Below, piece by piece: positions 30,243 to 39,413 of a stretch of DNA of 64,000 nucleotides. Source of the stretch: Amycolatopsis dendrobii (GTDB lineage Bacteria > Actinomycetota > Actinomycetes > Mycobacteriales > Pseudonocardiaceae); NCBI RefSeq assembly GCF_014145675.1, contig NZ_JACGZW010000001.1:124001-188000 (forward strand), written 5' to 3'. Each line of letters begins with the position of its first letter. The first letter of the stretch is position 1. The notes under the pieces were generated by a model. That model made no database searches, had not been told where the DNA came from, and worked only from the letters and a program-made list of their open reading frames with translations. The position numbers and the translations under genes are program-made.

Positions 30243-31100
30243 CTATACGGCACCGCGGGAAAGCGTCGCGATCTCCGTCCCCGCCAGCCGCTCGGCGCTC
30301 ACCACCACTTCGTAAGCCTGGAGCAGCCCCCCGCGAACCTCGATCCTGAGCACCCCCGCCAACCGTCCGGCCGGAGCGAGCACCAGCCCGACATCCCCGT
30401 CGATCAGCGCGAGTTCGGCCAGCCGCGCATTCGCCGCGAACAGCTTCGTTCCCCGCGCGACCTCGTCCGCCCCGCGCAACACCGCGGCAGCCCCCGGCGG
30501 CAGCATCGCCGGATCGGTGTGCCGGACGACATCCGGCGCCAGCACGGTCAGCAGCGTCGCCATGTCCCCGCCCCGGGCCGCCGACAAGAACGCCGTCACT
30601 ACTTCCCGGTGCTCAGCCAGTTCCGCGGCCGGAACGGCCGGTTCCCCGCGTACTCGCGACCGCGCGCGGCTGGCGAGTTTCTTCGCGGTCGCGGGTGTCC
30701 GGTCGAGGATCGGGCCGACCGCGTCGAACGGCACCGCGAACAGATCGTGCAGCACGAACGCCACCCGTTCGGGCGGGGCCAGCCGGTCCAGGACCACCAA
30801 AAGCGCGCGGCCGACCTCGCCGGCCAGCACGATCTCGTCCTCGGGAACAGTGCCGCCGGCGGCATCAGGCACGGAAGAGACCGGCGTTTCGCGGCGGGCG
30901 CGCAGCGCGTCCAGGCATAGCCGGGAGACCGCGGTCGTGAGCCAGCCGCCGAGGTTGCCGACGCCGGACGTGCGATTCAGCCGCAGCCACGACTCCTGCA
31001 CGACGTCCTCGGCCTCGGCCGCGGAACCCAGCATGCGATAGGCCAGCGCGTGCAGCCGCGGGCGCTCGTCCTCGAAGCGCCGCGCCAGTGCGTCGTCCAT
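30243..31100 (-). CDS. SigJ-type ECF sigma factor with SnoaL C-terminal domain
   Basis: A 285-residue ECF sigma factor. Region 2 is HALAYRMLGSAAEAEDVVQESWLR, region 4 is DRLAPPERVAFVLHDLF then FDAVGPILDRTPATAKKLASRAR. From about residue 165 the chain continues into a SnoaL/NTF2-like domain, as in SigJ, which replaces a separate anti-sigma factor. It is convergent with the NTF2-fold gene (13-base gap) and divergent from the azoreductase, a plausible target. Confidence 0.92.
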   Translation of the reverse strand: MDDALARRFEDERPRLHALAYRMLGSAAEAEDVVQESWLRLNRTSGVGNLGGWLTTAVSRLCLDALRARRETPVSSVPDAAGGTVPEDEIVLAGEVGRALLVVLDRLAPPERVAFVLHDLFAVPFDAVGPILDRTPATAKKLASRARSRVRGEPAVPAAELAEHREVVTAFLSAARGGDMATLLTVLAPDVVRHTDPAMLPPGAAAVLRGADEVARGTKLFAANARLAELALIDGDVGLVLAPAGRLAGVLRIEVRGGLLQAYEVVVSAERLAGTEIATLSRGAV

Positions 31101-31172
31101 CGGTCACCTTTTCCCGTCTCGATCCGTCATGGGAGTGCCGGCCCGAGGACCAAGAACGAGGAGAGGAACCGG

Positions 31173-31856
31173 ATGACCGTCATGCTAGCGCCCTTGCTGC
31201 ACGTCGATTCGAGCGCCGACCGCGAGGCGTCGGTGAGCAGGCGGCTGGGCGCGTTGTTCGCCGACGAGTGGCGGAGAGGCGGCGGAACCGTGCGGCACCG
31301 CGACGTGTCCGCCGAACCGGTGCCGCCGCTGCGCGAGGCGTACGCGCGGCTCGGCCGCCGGGTGGAACGCAAGGGAGCGCTGTCGCTGGAAGACATCGCG
31401 GCGCTGATCGCCGACGACGAGGAACAGCGCGAATGGGACCTGACACTGCCGCTGGTGAACGAAGTCCGCGAAGCACGTGCTGTGCTGCTCGGGGTGCCGA
31501 TGTACAACTTCGGCGTGCCCGCGACGCTCAAGGCGTGGATCGACCGGATCAGCTTCCCCGGCGTGTTCGCCGACCCGGAGACCGGCCGGAAACTGCTGGC
31601 GGACAAGGACTTTGTGATCGTCAACGCCCGCGGCGGCGGATACGGCCCGGGCACGCCGCGCGAGGCGTTCGAGTTCCAGGAGTCGTATCTGCGTGCCTGC
31701 CTCGGCGACAAAGGCGTCGAGCGGCTGACGTTCGTCTCCCAGGAGTTCACCCGGGTCGGCGACGTCCCGGCGCTGGACGGACTCGAGGACCTGGCCGCCG
31801 CGTCGCGCGAGGCGGCCAGGTCCCGGGTCGTCGAGCTGGCGCGGGCTATCCGGTGA
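31173..31856 (+). CDS. FMN-dependent NADH-azoreductase-like flavodoxin
   Basis: A 227-residue flavodoxin-fold quinone/azo reductase. Seen: LLHVDSSADREASVSRRL (phosphate-binding start) and VPMYNFGVPATLKAWIDRI, the conserved substrate/FMN loop, then NARGGGYG. It reduces quinones or azo dyes with NAD(P)H in two-electron steps, protecting the cell from electrophiles. GAGGAGAGG precedes ATG 31173. Divergence from a SigJ-like sigma factor suggests stress control. Its last 11 bases overlap the convergent glucosidase gene. Confidence 0.9.
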   Translation: MTVMLAPLLHVDSSADREASVSRRLGALFADEWRRGGGTVRHRDVSAEPVPPLREAYARLGRRVERKGALSLEDIAALIADDEEQREWDLTLPLVNEVREARAVLLGVPMYNFGVPATLKAWIDRISFPGVFADPETGRKLLADKDFVIVNARGGGYGPGTPREAFEFQESYLRACLGDKGVERLTFVSQEFTRVGDVPALDGLEDLAAASREAARSRVVELARAIR

Positions 31857-34482
31857 GGTCGGAGCACTTCCGCGCGTCCGGATCCTTCGCCCCGCCGGGC
31901 GACCACCGCACGTTCGCGAACGACGCGGAGAACGGGCCGTCGGTGTAGACGAGGAACGGCGTGTCGATGCTTTCGAAGTCCAGCCCGCTCGCGAAGCAGG
32001 ACAACGGGATCTTCACGGTCGACTTCTGCCCGGCGGGCAGATCGCCGAACAGTTTCGTCGCGTTGACCTCCGACGAGCACGGGTAGACGCAGTGCAGGCT
32101 CACGACCGTCCGGTTCACCGGCGGCGAATGCACGATCACGTCGAACTCGAGCGCGCCGTCGGCGTTGGGATATCCGCGCAGGTCGTCAGTGCCGCCGGGA
32201 TGCTGCGAATACAGCTGTGCCGCTCCGGTGCCGGTCCACGTCGCCTTCAGGCCGTCGCCCTGGACGTCGACGTCGGCCGGCACCACGGTGATCTCCGGAT
32301 GCGAAGCAGTGCCGTCCGGACCGATTTCAGTGCCGCCCCAGTTCGACGCCGAACCGATGAAACTCTTGTACGGCGCGACATCCGTGCGGTCGTAGATCGG
32401 CAGGTCCTCGGTCGCGGTGCCGCCGCCGTCGTGCGATCCGCAGCGGGCCGGCCCTTCGGTCTCGTCGAGCTTGCCGACCGTGGTCCGCTGGTGCGAGGTG
32501 AGGCCGTAGCCGAGCGCGAACAGCGGGTCGTAGCCGGGACTCCACGGGTTGAGCGGCGTCTGGCAGGCGCTCTTCGGCCACGAATAGGACAGCTTGCCGC
32601 TGTACCCGCCGCGGTCCTTCCCGCGCACCAGCATGTCCGCGACCCCGCCGCCTTCGGTGCCGGGCAGCCAAGCGGCGACGAACGCGTCGGAACGGTTGAG
32701 TTCCTTGTTGACGTACAGCGGGCGGCCGCTGACGTACACAGTCACCACCGGAGTGCCCTTGCCGCTGACTTTGTCCAGCAGCGCAAGGTCTTCCGGATAC
32801 AGCTTCGCCGCTTCGAGGCTCTTCCGTTGCAGATCGCCGACGCCTTCCGCGTACGGCGTCTCGCCGACAACCGCGATGACGGCGTCGTAACCCTTCGGAT
32901 CAACGGTGCCAGCGGGATCGAAGGTGACGTTGGCGAGATCCTCCTTGAGCCCGGCGAGGATCGAGGTCGCGCCAGGGAAGTCCGCGTTGGTGTTCCCGGT
33001 GCCCTGCCAGGTCAGCGTCCAGCCGCCGGTCTGGTTCTGGATGCTGTCCGCGCTCTTGCCGACCACGAGCACCTTGGCGTTGCGCGCCAAGGGAAGCACG
33101 TTGCCGTTGTTCTTCAGCAGCGTCTGCGATTTGCGCACCGCTTCGCGAGCGAGCGCCTTGTCCGTCAACGCGTCCGGCGAACCTGCGTACCAACGCTGCG
33201 AAGGCTTGCGCTCCTCGAAAAGCCGGGCGCGCATTTTGACTCGAAGGATCCGGGTGACCGCGTCGTCGATGCGCGACATCGGGATCTCACCGCCGCGCAC
33301 CTGCGCGACCGTGTTGGCGATGAAGGCTTTCCAGTCGTTCGGGACCATCACGACGTCGATGCCCGCGTTGATCGCGCGCGGGCAGCTGGAGTTGGTGCAG
33401 CCGGTCACCTGGCCGATGCCGTTCCAGTCCGACACGACGAGGCCGTCGAAGCCCATCTTGCCCTTGAGGATCTGGTTGAGGACCTTGTCGCTGCCGTGGA
33501 TCTTGCCCTCGTTGATGCCGAGGTCGGGGTTGGTCCAGCTGTTGAACGACGCCATGACCGTCTGCGCGCCCGCGGCGAGCGCGCCGTAGTAGCCCTGGCC
33601 GTGCAGGTTGATCAGGTCCGCTTCGGAAGACGCGTTGACCCCTTGGTCCTGGCCGTTAGTGGTGCCGCCGTCGCCGATGAAGTGCTTGGCGGTGCCGATC
33701 ACGCCGTTCGGCCCGATCCGCAGCCGCGCCCCGGCCTGCAGGCCGTTCATGGCCTCGTAGCCGTAGGCGCGGGTGATGCGCGGGTCTTCGGAGAAGCCTT
33801 CGTAGGTGCGGCCCCAGCGGTCGTCCTGGACGACGGCGAGGGTCGGCGCGAACGCCCAGTCCTGGCCGGTCGCCCGGATCTGCCGCGCGGTGGAGTTCTC
33901 GACGTCGCGCACCAGGCACGGGTCGTGCGCCGCGCCGAGCGCGATGTTCTGCGGGAAAACAGTGGAGCCGTACACATTGTTGTTTCCGTGCACGGCATCT
34001 ATGCCCCAAATTACCGGAATCTTTGCCCTCGTGGCCTTCGCCGCGTCCCAATAGGAATCCGCGAGCTCGAGCCAGTCCTGCCGGCTGGCGTGCTTGTTCC
34101 CGCCCGGCCACGAGCCGCCGCCGTTGAGCACCGACCCGATCGAGTACTGGGTCACCTCGGCCGGCGTGATCGCGGCGATCTCGGGCTGGGTCATCTGCCC
34201 GACCTTTTCCTCCAGCGACATGCCGGAGACGATCTGTTTGATCCGCCGTTCGTCGGCCGGGTTCTGCGGCATCGCGCTGCGCACCTTCGGCCAGTCTTGC
34301 AGCCGGGGCAGCGATTTTTCGATGCGCGCGCAGCCGTTCCGGTCCAGTGCGGGCGGGCCGATGTCCGGCTGGCGCGGGGGAGCGGCCTGGGCGGCTTGGG
34401 CGGGAACGAGCCCGCCGAGGAGCACGAGCGCGGCGAGCGCGACCCGGTTCCGGGCGCGCGGGGAACGTGGAGGTCTGGCCAT
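31846..34482 (-). CDS. Exported glycoside hydrolase family 3 beta-glucosidase
   Basis: An 878-residue protein with a Sec signal (basic start, hydrophobic core to about residue 30, AQAAP cleavage). The GH3 barrel runs to about 400: IWGIDAVHGNNNV, KHF at 266-268 and the nucleophile D352 in VVSDWNG. The second alpha/beta domain covers about 430-660. The last 200 residues form the ExoP-like carbohydrate-binding domain of exo-1,3/1,4-glucanases. It probably trims glucose from plant or fungal beta-glucans outside the cell. No lipobox is seen. Confidence 0.93.
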   Translation of the reverse strand: MARPPRSPRARNRVALAALVLLGGLVPAQAAQAAPPRQPDIGPPALDRNGCARIEKSLPRLQDWPKVRSAMPQNPADERRIKQIVSGMSLEEKVGQMTQPEIAAITPAEVTQYSIGSVLNGGGSWPGGNKHASRQDWLELADSYWDAAKATRAKIPVIWGIDAVHGNNNVYGSTVFPQNIALGAAHDPCLVRDVENSTARQIRATGQDWAFAPTLAVVQDDRWGRTYEGFSEDPRITRAYGYEAMNGLQAGARLRIGPNGVIGTAKHFIGDGGTTNGQDQGVNASSEADLINLHGQGYYGALAAGAQTVMASFNSWTNPDLGINEGKIHGSDKVLNQILKGKMGFDGLVVSDWNGIGQVTGCTNSSCPRAINAGIDVVMVPNDWKAFIANTVAQVRGGEIPMSRIDDAVTRILRVKMRARLFEERKPSQRWYAGSPDALTDKALAREAVRKSQTLLKNNGNVLPLARNAKVLVVGKSADSIQNQTGGWTLTWQGTGNTNADFPGATSILAGLKEDLANVTFDPAGTVDPKGYDAVIAVVGETPYAEGVGDLQRKSLEAAKLYPEDLALLDKVSGKGTPVVTVYVSGRPLYVNKELNRSDAFVAAWLPGTEGGGVADMLVRGKDRGGYSGKLSYSWPKSACQTPLNPWSPGYDPLFALGYGLTSHQRTTVGKLDETEGPARCGSHDGGGTATEDLPIYDRTDVAPYKSFIGSASNWGGTEIGPDGTASHPEITVVPADVDVQGDGLKATWTGTGAAQLYSQHPGGTDDLRGYPNADGALEFDVIVHSPPVNRTVVSLHCVYPCSSEVNATKLFGDLPAGQKSTVKIPLSCFASGLDFESIDTPFLVYTDGPFSASFANVRWSPGGAKDPDARKCSDLTG

Positions 34483-34525
34483 CGACAGTCCGTTCTGCGG
34501 AGGGCGGCCCGGAGCGGGCCCGGTG

Positions 34526-34555
34526 ATCCTGACCGGGCAAACCGGACTCCGTCAA
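34526..34555 (-). promoter_or_regulatory. Candidate GH3 promoter
   Basis: On the minus strand TTGACG (34555-34550) is separated by 18 bases from CAGGAT (34531-34526), 44 bases before the ATG. A GGCCCG-GAG-CGGGCC hairpin (34506-34520) lies in the leader. Confidence 0.4.
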
Positions 34556-34683
34556 TCCGCCGACCGCAGTGGTTCAGTCCATTCACCGGACAGGAAACGG
34601 GACATTCGCGGGGCGCGGCGGCCTTTCGCCGGACGGGGATAGATTGATCGCGAAGGCACCGATTTCAAGGGAGGACAAAGCGG

Positions 34684-35427
34684 ATGCGCAAGGAAAAGCC
34701 AGACGTTCCGGCTGCCGACGGGACCGCGGACGCGTACCTGGCCGTGCCGGACGGCGGGCCGCATCCCGGGGTGCTGCTCTTCCCGGACGCGTTCGGGCTG
34801 CGGCCGCGGATCGAGGAGATGGCCGACCGCATCGCCGAGGCGGGCTACGCCGTGCTGGCGCCGAACCTGCTCTACCGCGGCGGCCGGACGCCGCTGGTGG
34901 ACTTCGCCGCGCTGGAAGACCCGGAGCGCCGCGGCGAGGTCTTCGGCAAGCTGATGCCGCTGATCGAGGCGCTGGACACCGAGGCGATCACCCGCGACGC
35001 GGAGAAGTACCTCGACTGGTTCGCCGCGCAGGACGGCGTCGCCGAGGGCCCGGTCGTGATCACCGGCTACTGCATGGGCGGCACGAACGCGCTGCGGGTG
35101 ATCGAAGCGTTCCCGGACCGGGTCAAGGCGATCGCGTCGTTCCACGGCGGCCGTCTCGCCACCGACCAGCCGGACAGCCCGCACCTGCGGGTCGGCTCGA
35201 TCAGCGGCGAGGTGTACTTCGGGCACGCCGACCAGGACCCGTCGGCCACCGCCGAGCAGATCAAGACGCTGGAGCACGCCCTCGACGAGGCCGGCGTGAC
35301 TTACCGGTCGGAGGTCTACGAGGGCGCGTCGCACGGCTTCACGATGTCGGACACGGCCGCGTACCACGCCGACGGCGAGAAACGGCACTGGGAGAACCTG
35401 TTCGCGCTCCTGGAGCGGGTGCGCTGA
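34684..35427 (+). CDS. Dienelactone hydrolase family protein
   Basis: A 247-residue alpha/beta hydrolase whose nucleophile is Cys (ITGYCMGGTNAL), as in true dienelactone hydrolases. The acid is in VYFGHADQDP and the His in GASHGF. FPDAFGLRPRIEEMADRIA is the typical N-terminal stretch. Such enzymes open lactone rings in aromatic degradation, but many paralogues have other ester substrates. GGGAGG lies upstream of ATG 34684, and a TAGATT -10-like box sits near 34643. Confidence 0.88.
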   Translation: MRKEKPDVPAADGTADAYLAVPDGGPHPGVLLFPDAFGLRPRIEEMADRIAEAGYAVLAPNLLYRGGRTPLVDFAALEDPERRGEVFGKLMPLIEALDTEAITRDAEKYLDWFAAQDGVAEGPVVITGYCMGGTNALRVIEAFPDRVKAIASFHGGRLATDQPDSPHLRVGSISGEVYFGHADQDPSATAEQIKTLEHALDEAGVTYRSEVYEGASHGFTMSDTAAYHADGEKRHWENLFALLERVR

Positions 35428-35515
35428 CCTGCGGAGGATCAGGGTCCGGCACGCGGGACGCGCTCGCGGCCGGGCCCTGCGCGCGGAATCGGCGGCGGCC
35501 GTTTACGCTGGCCGC

Positions 35516-35872
35516 ATGGCCGAAGGTGCGCTGTGCCGCGAACCGGTGGAGCTGACCGGGCGCGAGCGCTCGGTCCTGCGGAGCGTCGCGGTCCGCGGGA
35601 CGGAGCCCGAGCTGTTCTGCGAACTGGAGGCCGGGCACGGCCACGAGCACGCGACCCCCGTCGGCGGACGCGGCGAAGAACCGCTGATGTGGCTGCGCTG
35701 GTGGCCCGGCCGCCGCGTGCTGGAGACCCGCGCGCTGTGCGGCGCGGAGTCCGACGAGGGCGTGTTCTGCCGGGTGCCCGGCGGGCACGAGGGCAGTCAC
35801 AGCTACGAGCTTGCCGAGCCTGAGGAGGCCTGGCCGCTGGCCGACGCGGGCCTGTTCGCCGGCCGCCGGTAA
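35516..35872 (+). CDS. Small Cys/His-repeat protein of unknown function
   Basis: A 118-residue protein. Two similar segments, FCELEAGHGHEH (about residues 36-47) and FCRVPGGHEGSH (about 83-94), share the form F-C-x4-G-H-x3-H and could each give one Cys and two His to a metal. No membrane segment is present. I do not recognise a named family. A TACGCT box 7 bases before the ATG suggests a leaderless transcript. It lies 11 bases before phoU and may share its transcript. Confidence 0.68.
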   Translation: MAEGALCREPVELTGRERSVLRSVAVRGTEPELFCELEAGHGHEHATPVGGRGEEPLMWLRWWPGRRVLETRALCGAESDEGVFCRVPGGHEGSHSYELAEPEEAWPLADAGLFAGRR

Positions 35873-35883
35873 AGTCGCTCGAC

Positions 35884-36528
35884 ATGCGCGAAGGCTTCCA
35901 GGACGACCTGAAACAGCTCGACGGGCGTCTGGCGGCGATGGCCGAGGCGGCGGCCGAGGCGATGCGCCGGGCCACCCGGGCGCTGCTGACCATGGACCTG
36001 CCGCTGGCCGAGCAGGTGCTCAGCGGCGACGCCGACCTCGACGACCAGCGCGCCTCCTGCGAGGACGAGGCGTATTCGCTGCTCGCCCTGCAAGCCCCGG
36101 TGGCCGGCGACCTGCGTGCCGTGCTGGCCGCGGTGTACTGCGCGGAGAAGCTCGAGCGGATGGGCGACCTCGCCGCGCACATCGCGGGGACCGCGCGTCG
36201 CGGCCACCCGGAGCCGACCGTTCCCGCCGACCTGGAGGCGGTGTTCGCCGAACTCGGCGAGGTCACCTCGGCGATGGCCGAGCGGCTCGCCGACCTGGTG
36301 CACGGCGAGGCCCGCGGCGGCTACGCCGAACTGAGCCGCGCCGACGAGCGCGTGGACGAACTGCACGCCCGCGTGATGGCGACGGTCACCGCTCCGGACT
36401 GGACGCAGGACCAGCGGATCGCGGTCGCGCTGAGCCTGCTCACGCGTTTCTACGAGCGTTTCGCCGACCAGGCGGTGTCGGTCGCGAAGCGCCTGGAGTT
36501 CGCCGCGACGGGCGATCTCCCGGGCTGA
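35884..36528 (+). CDS. phoU: PhoU-family phosphate signalling protein
   Basis: A 214-residue helical protein with two PhoU three-helix repeats: FQDDLKQLDGRLAAMAEAAAEAM and later VYCAEKLERMGDLAAHIAG, whose E-x3-R-x2-D pattern is the metal-binding motif; the second repeat has TRFYERFADQAVSVAKR. PhoU links the Pst phosphate transporter to the PhoR/PhoP kinases. No pst genes are in the window. Its final 89 bases overlap the 3' end of the convergent PAP2 gene. Confidence 0.92.
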   Translation: MREGFQDDLKQLDGRLAAMAEAAAEAMRRATRALLTMDLPLAEQVLSGDADLDDQRASCEDEAYSLLALQAPVAGDLRAVLAAVYCAEKLERMGDLAAHIAGTARRGHPEPTVPADLEAVFAELGEVTSAMAERLADLVHGEARGGYAELSRADERVDELHARVMATVTAPDWTQDQRIAVALSLLTRFYERFADQAVSVAKRLEFAATGDLPG

Positions 36529-37630
36529 CCTCCGGCGGCGGACCGGCCTGCGCCTGGTTCGACGGACGCGGCGGCGGCGAACCCGCGGCGCGGCCTTGCG
36601 GCGGACCGGCCGGACGCGGCGGTTGCTGCCGCACCGGACGGGCAGGCGGCTGCGCGGGCGGACGGCCCGGATTCTGCGGCGGTGCGTCGGCGGGACGGGC
36701 CTGGGGTTCCGCGGTGCGCATCGGCTGCGAATTCTGCCGCGGACGCGCCGGACGGGGTCGCGGTTCGGCGGTGCGGATCGGCTGCGAATTCTGCCTCCGC
36801 GGCGGCGGGCCCGCTGCGACACGGCCTTCCGGCTGCGGATTCCGCGGACGGACCGGGCGACCGCCGGCGTCCCGAGGCGCTGAACCGGCCGGACGGACCG
36901 GCCCTCGCTGTGGCAGAGCACCGGCGTCCTCAGGGAGGACCGGCGCGTCGTCGGGACGGCCGCCGCGGGGTCGCCGCGGCTTTTCCTCAGCCGGAGAGAG
37001 CACAGTCGCAGGCTCCGCACCGGCCGGCGCGACACCCAGCAACCCGAACGGCACCTTCTCCGAGAACCGCCGCACGAGCCCGGCAGCCGGGCCCAGCGCG
37101 TACCGCTGCAACAGCAACGCCATCCCGGCCCCGAGCGCGAGCCCGATCAGCACGTCGTGCGGATAGTGCGCCCCCACGAACACTCGCGAGAAACCCATCG
37201 TCGCCGCGAAGGCCGCGAGCCACGGCGCGCCCTTGCGCCAGGCGAAGGCCCCGCCGAGCGCGACCGCGGCCGCGATGGTGGAGTGGTTGCTCGGGAACGA
37301 CCAGTCGCCCGGCGGCGGGCAGACTCCGACGATCGCCTCCGGCGGGAGCCCCCGGCAGGGCCGCTGCTCGTGCACGAAGGCTTTGATGATCTCGCTGAGC
37401 ACATAGGCGACCACCGTGGCCGCCGGGACCAGCAGCGCCGCGGCCATCCGTTCGGGCGAGCCGGTTCCGCGCGCCCGCCACCAGAGCCAGGCGAAGAACG
37501 GGGCCACGAGGACCAGGCCGTAATGCGTGTACGCCAGCACGAGAGACTGCACCCAGCCCGGCATCGCCAGGCCGAAATGGGTGATCGCGTCGTACGTCTC
37601 GCTGCTGGAAGCTCCGGCCGTGGTCGCCAT
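36440..37630 (-). CDS. PAP2 phosphatase with long proline-rich tail
   Basis: A 396-residue protein. Residues 1-185 are a PAP2 membrane phosphatase with the three motifs KAFVHEQRP (83-91), PSNHS (113-117) and SRVFVGAHYPHD (148-159), resembling undecaprenyl- or lipid-phosphate phosphatases. Residues 205-396 are a disordered, Pro/Arg-rich extension with a tandem RQNSQPxRTAEPxxRPA unit. The ATG at 37630 has GAGAGGGG upstream. The tail's last 29 codons are antisense to phoU. The tail is basic and probably cytoplasmic; its role is unknown. Confidence 0.87.
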   Translation of the reverse strand: MATTAGASSSETYDAITHFGLAMPGWVQSLVLAYTHYGLVLVAPFFAWLWWRARGTGSPERMAAALLVPAATVVAYVLSEIIKAFVHEQRPCRGLPPEAIVGVCPPPGDWSFPSNHSTIAAAVALGGAFAWRKGAPWLAAFAATMGFSRVFVGAHYPHDVLIGLALGAGMALLLQRYALGPAAGLVRRFSEKVPFGLLGVAPAGAEPATVLSPAEEKPRRPRGGRPDDAPVLPEDAGALPQRGPVRPAGSAPRDAGGRPVRPRNPQPEGRVAAGPPPRRQNSQPIRTAEPRPRPARPRQNSQPMRTAEPQARPADAPPQNPGRPPAQPPARPVRQQPPRPAGPPQGRAAGSPPPRPSNQAQAGPPPEVSPGDRPSRRTPGASRPTPPGRRNARRNA

Positions 37631-37758
37631 ACAACCCCTCTCCGGTCCGCCGGTTCGCCTGGCGGCCATCTCGCGTTCACCCGAAGGTCACGAGCGTACC
37701 GAGCGGCGGAGGGGAGTCCGCGACGCCCCGTGAGTCCGCGGGGACTCTCCGGGACGGG

Positions 37759-38145
37759 TCAGGAGTCGGTGGTGCGCTTGCAGGTCACCGGCTTGCCGGG
37801 ACCCGGAGCGCTCGCCTTGGCGAGTTCCTTCGTCTTGTCCAGCAGGATCCGGCAGCGCAGCGTCGCGGCGGTCGACGGTGTCGCGGTGACCGAGGCCTCC
37901 TGTCCGGCGCTGACCACGACGTCCTGTTTCCACGGCAGCCCGAGCGGACCGGTGAGCTGGTGCGGCGCGACCTTGTCCTCGTAGCGGTTGCCGGACTCGC
38001 CGTAGGTGACGCCGGTGGCCGTGGTCTGCTGGTCGGAGGTGACCTCGTACGTGATCGCCCACGACTTGCCGGTCGGGTTGGAGCACGCGGCCAGTCCGGC
38101 GAGCGCTACGGCGGCGCAGGTAGCGGAGAGTGCCTTCTTGATCAC
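37759..38145 (-). CDS. MmpS-like lipoprotein
   Basis: A 128-residue lipoprotein. The lipobox LAAC puts the modified Cys at residue 21. The mature part has WAITYEVTSDQQTTATGVTYG, a PWKQDVVVS strand and two later Cys, much like the periplasmic domain of MmpS proteins that help MmpL exporters in mycobacteria. No MmpL is nearby. The GTG start overlaps the upstream SEDS gene stop (GTGA), giving coupling; a TACAGT box on the minus strand also sits 6 bases ahead of it. Confidence 0.82.
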   Translation of the reverse strand: MIKKALSATCAAVALAGLAACSNPTGKSWAITYEVTSDQQTTATGVTYGESGNRYEDKVAPHQLTGPLGLPWKQDVVVSAGQEASVTATPSTAATLRCRILLDKTKELAKASAPGPGKPVTCKRTTDS

Positions 38146-39350
38146 GCTGGGACTGTACCGGAGCCTTTCTTCCGCGGCCCGGCGAGGAACCTCCGGGCGG
38201 CCGGTTCCTCCCGCGCGGCCTGGGCGAGGATGCCGAACTGGAGCATGGTGACCACGAGCGACGTCCCGCCCGCGGACACCAGCGGCAGCGTCACGCCGGT
38301 CACCGGCAGGGCGCCCGCGACGTAGCCGATGTTGATCAGCGCCTGCGCCACCAGCAGCAGGGTGGTCGTCCCGGCGACGAGCCGCACCCACGGATCGGCG
38401 ACTCGCGCCGCGGTGCGCAGGCCGACCACCGCGAGGCAGCCGAACAGGCCCAGCACCAGCAGGCAGCCGGCGAACCCGAGTTCCTCGCCGACGAGCGCGA
38501 ACACGAAGTCGTTCTGGACGTCCGGCAGATAGCTCCACTTCGCCGCGCCTCGGCCGAGCCCGACCCCGAACCAGCCGCCGTCGGCGAGCGCGTATTGCGC
38601 CTGCTGTGCCTGGTAGCCGCTGCCGCTCGCGTCGGGATTCGGCGAAAGAAAAGAAAGGATGCGCGCGAGCCGATAACTGGCGAAAAGGGCGAGTACGACG
38701 ATTCCGGCGACCCCGCCGGCGAGAATGGCGGCGAACAACCGCTTCGGCGCGTCGGCGAACCACAGCAAGCCCAAGGCGATCAGCGCGAGCGTGACCGTTC
38801 CGCTGAGATTCGGCTGGGCCAGCAGCAGCGCGCACAACCCGAGCGTCACCGGGATCAGCGGCACCAGCAGATGCCGCCAATGGTGCAGCACCTTCTGTTT
38901 CGACACGAGCAGATGCGCGCCCCAGAACACCAGCGCGACCTTCGCGATTTCCACTGGCTGCAAGGTGATCGGCCCGGCGGAGAGCCAGCGTTGCGCGCCG
39001 CCGTGGTCGGAACCCAGCGGAGTCAGCACCAGCAGCAGCAGCACGACGGCGGCGGCGAGCGCCGGGGTAGCGGCCTTGCGCAGCCGGGAAAACGGGATGC
39101 GCAGGCCGAGCACGAAGGCGACCGCGCCGAGTGCGACGAACATCAGATGCCGGAAAAAGGCTTGGTACACCCCGGTTCCGACGGCCGGGTTGGCCGCGGC
39201 GGCCGAGGACGACAGCGCCATCACCGCGCCGAGCAGCGTCAGCAGCGCCCAAATCGCGACGATGATCCGGAACGACGCGAGCGGATGCGCGAAGAACTGC
39301 CCGATTGCGTGCCGTGCGGGTTTGCTGTCCCGTTCGGTTGGCGACTCCAC
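38142..39350 (-). CDS. FtsW/RodA/SpoVE-family SEDS protein
   Basis: A 402-residue, roughly 10-segment membrane protein. Landmarks are LQPVEIAKVALVFWGAHLL, the extracellular ALADGGWFGVGLGRG and NDFVFALVGEELGF, and the end motif LPLVSAGGTSL, all SEDS signatures. These proteins are lipid II glycosyltransferases in division or elongation. There is no class B penicillin-binding protein or mur gene nearby, so this is likely an accessory copy rather than the dcw-cluster ftsW. It is coupled to the MmpS-like lipoprotein. Confidence 0.92.
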   Translation of the reverse strand: MESPTERDSKPARHAIGQFFAHPLASFRIIVAIWALLTLLGAVMALSSSAAAANPAVGTGVYQAFFRHLMFVALGAVAFVLGLRIPFSRLRKAATPALAAAVVLLLLVLTPLGSDHGGAQRWLSAGPITLQPVEIAKVALVFWGAHLLVSKQKVLHHWRHLLVPLIPVTLGLCALLLAQPNLSGTVTLALIALGLLWFADAPKRLFAAILAGGVAGIVVLALFASYRLARILSFLSPNPDASGSGYQAQQAQYALADGGWFGVGLGRGAAKWSYLPDVQNDFVFALVGEELGFAGCLLVLGLFGCLAVVGLRTAARVADPWVRLVAGTTTLLLVAQALINIGYVAGALPVTGVTLPLVSAGGTSLVVTMLQFGILAQAAREEPAARRFLAGPRKKGSGTVPA

Positions 39351-39413
39351 GGGGGAAGAGTGTGTGCTGTTTTCGCTTCGCGGTGGCTGACCGACTCGCC
39401 TGTGTGCGGAAAA

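Noticed and set aside
38142..39350. The main cell-division ftsW of the dcw cluster
   Set aside because: No mur, ftsQ, ftsZ or class B PBP genes adjoin it; neighbours are PAP2, an MmpS-like lipoprotein and HxlR.
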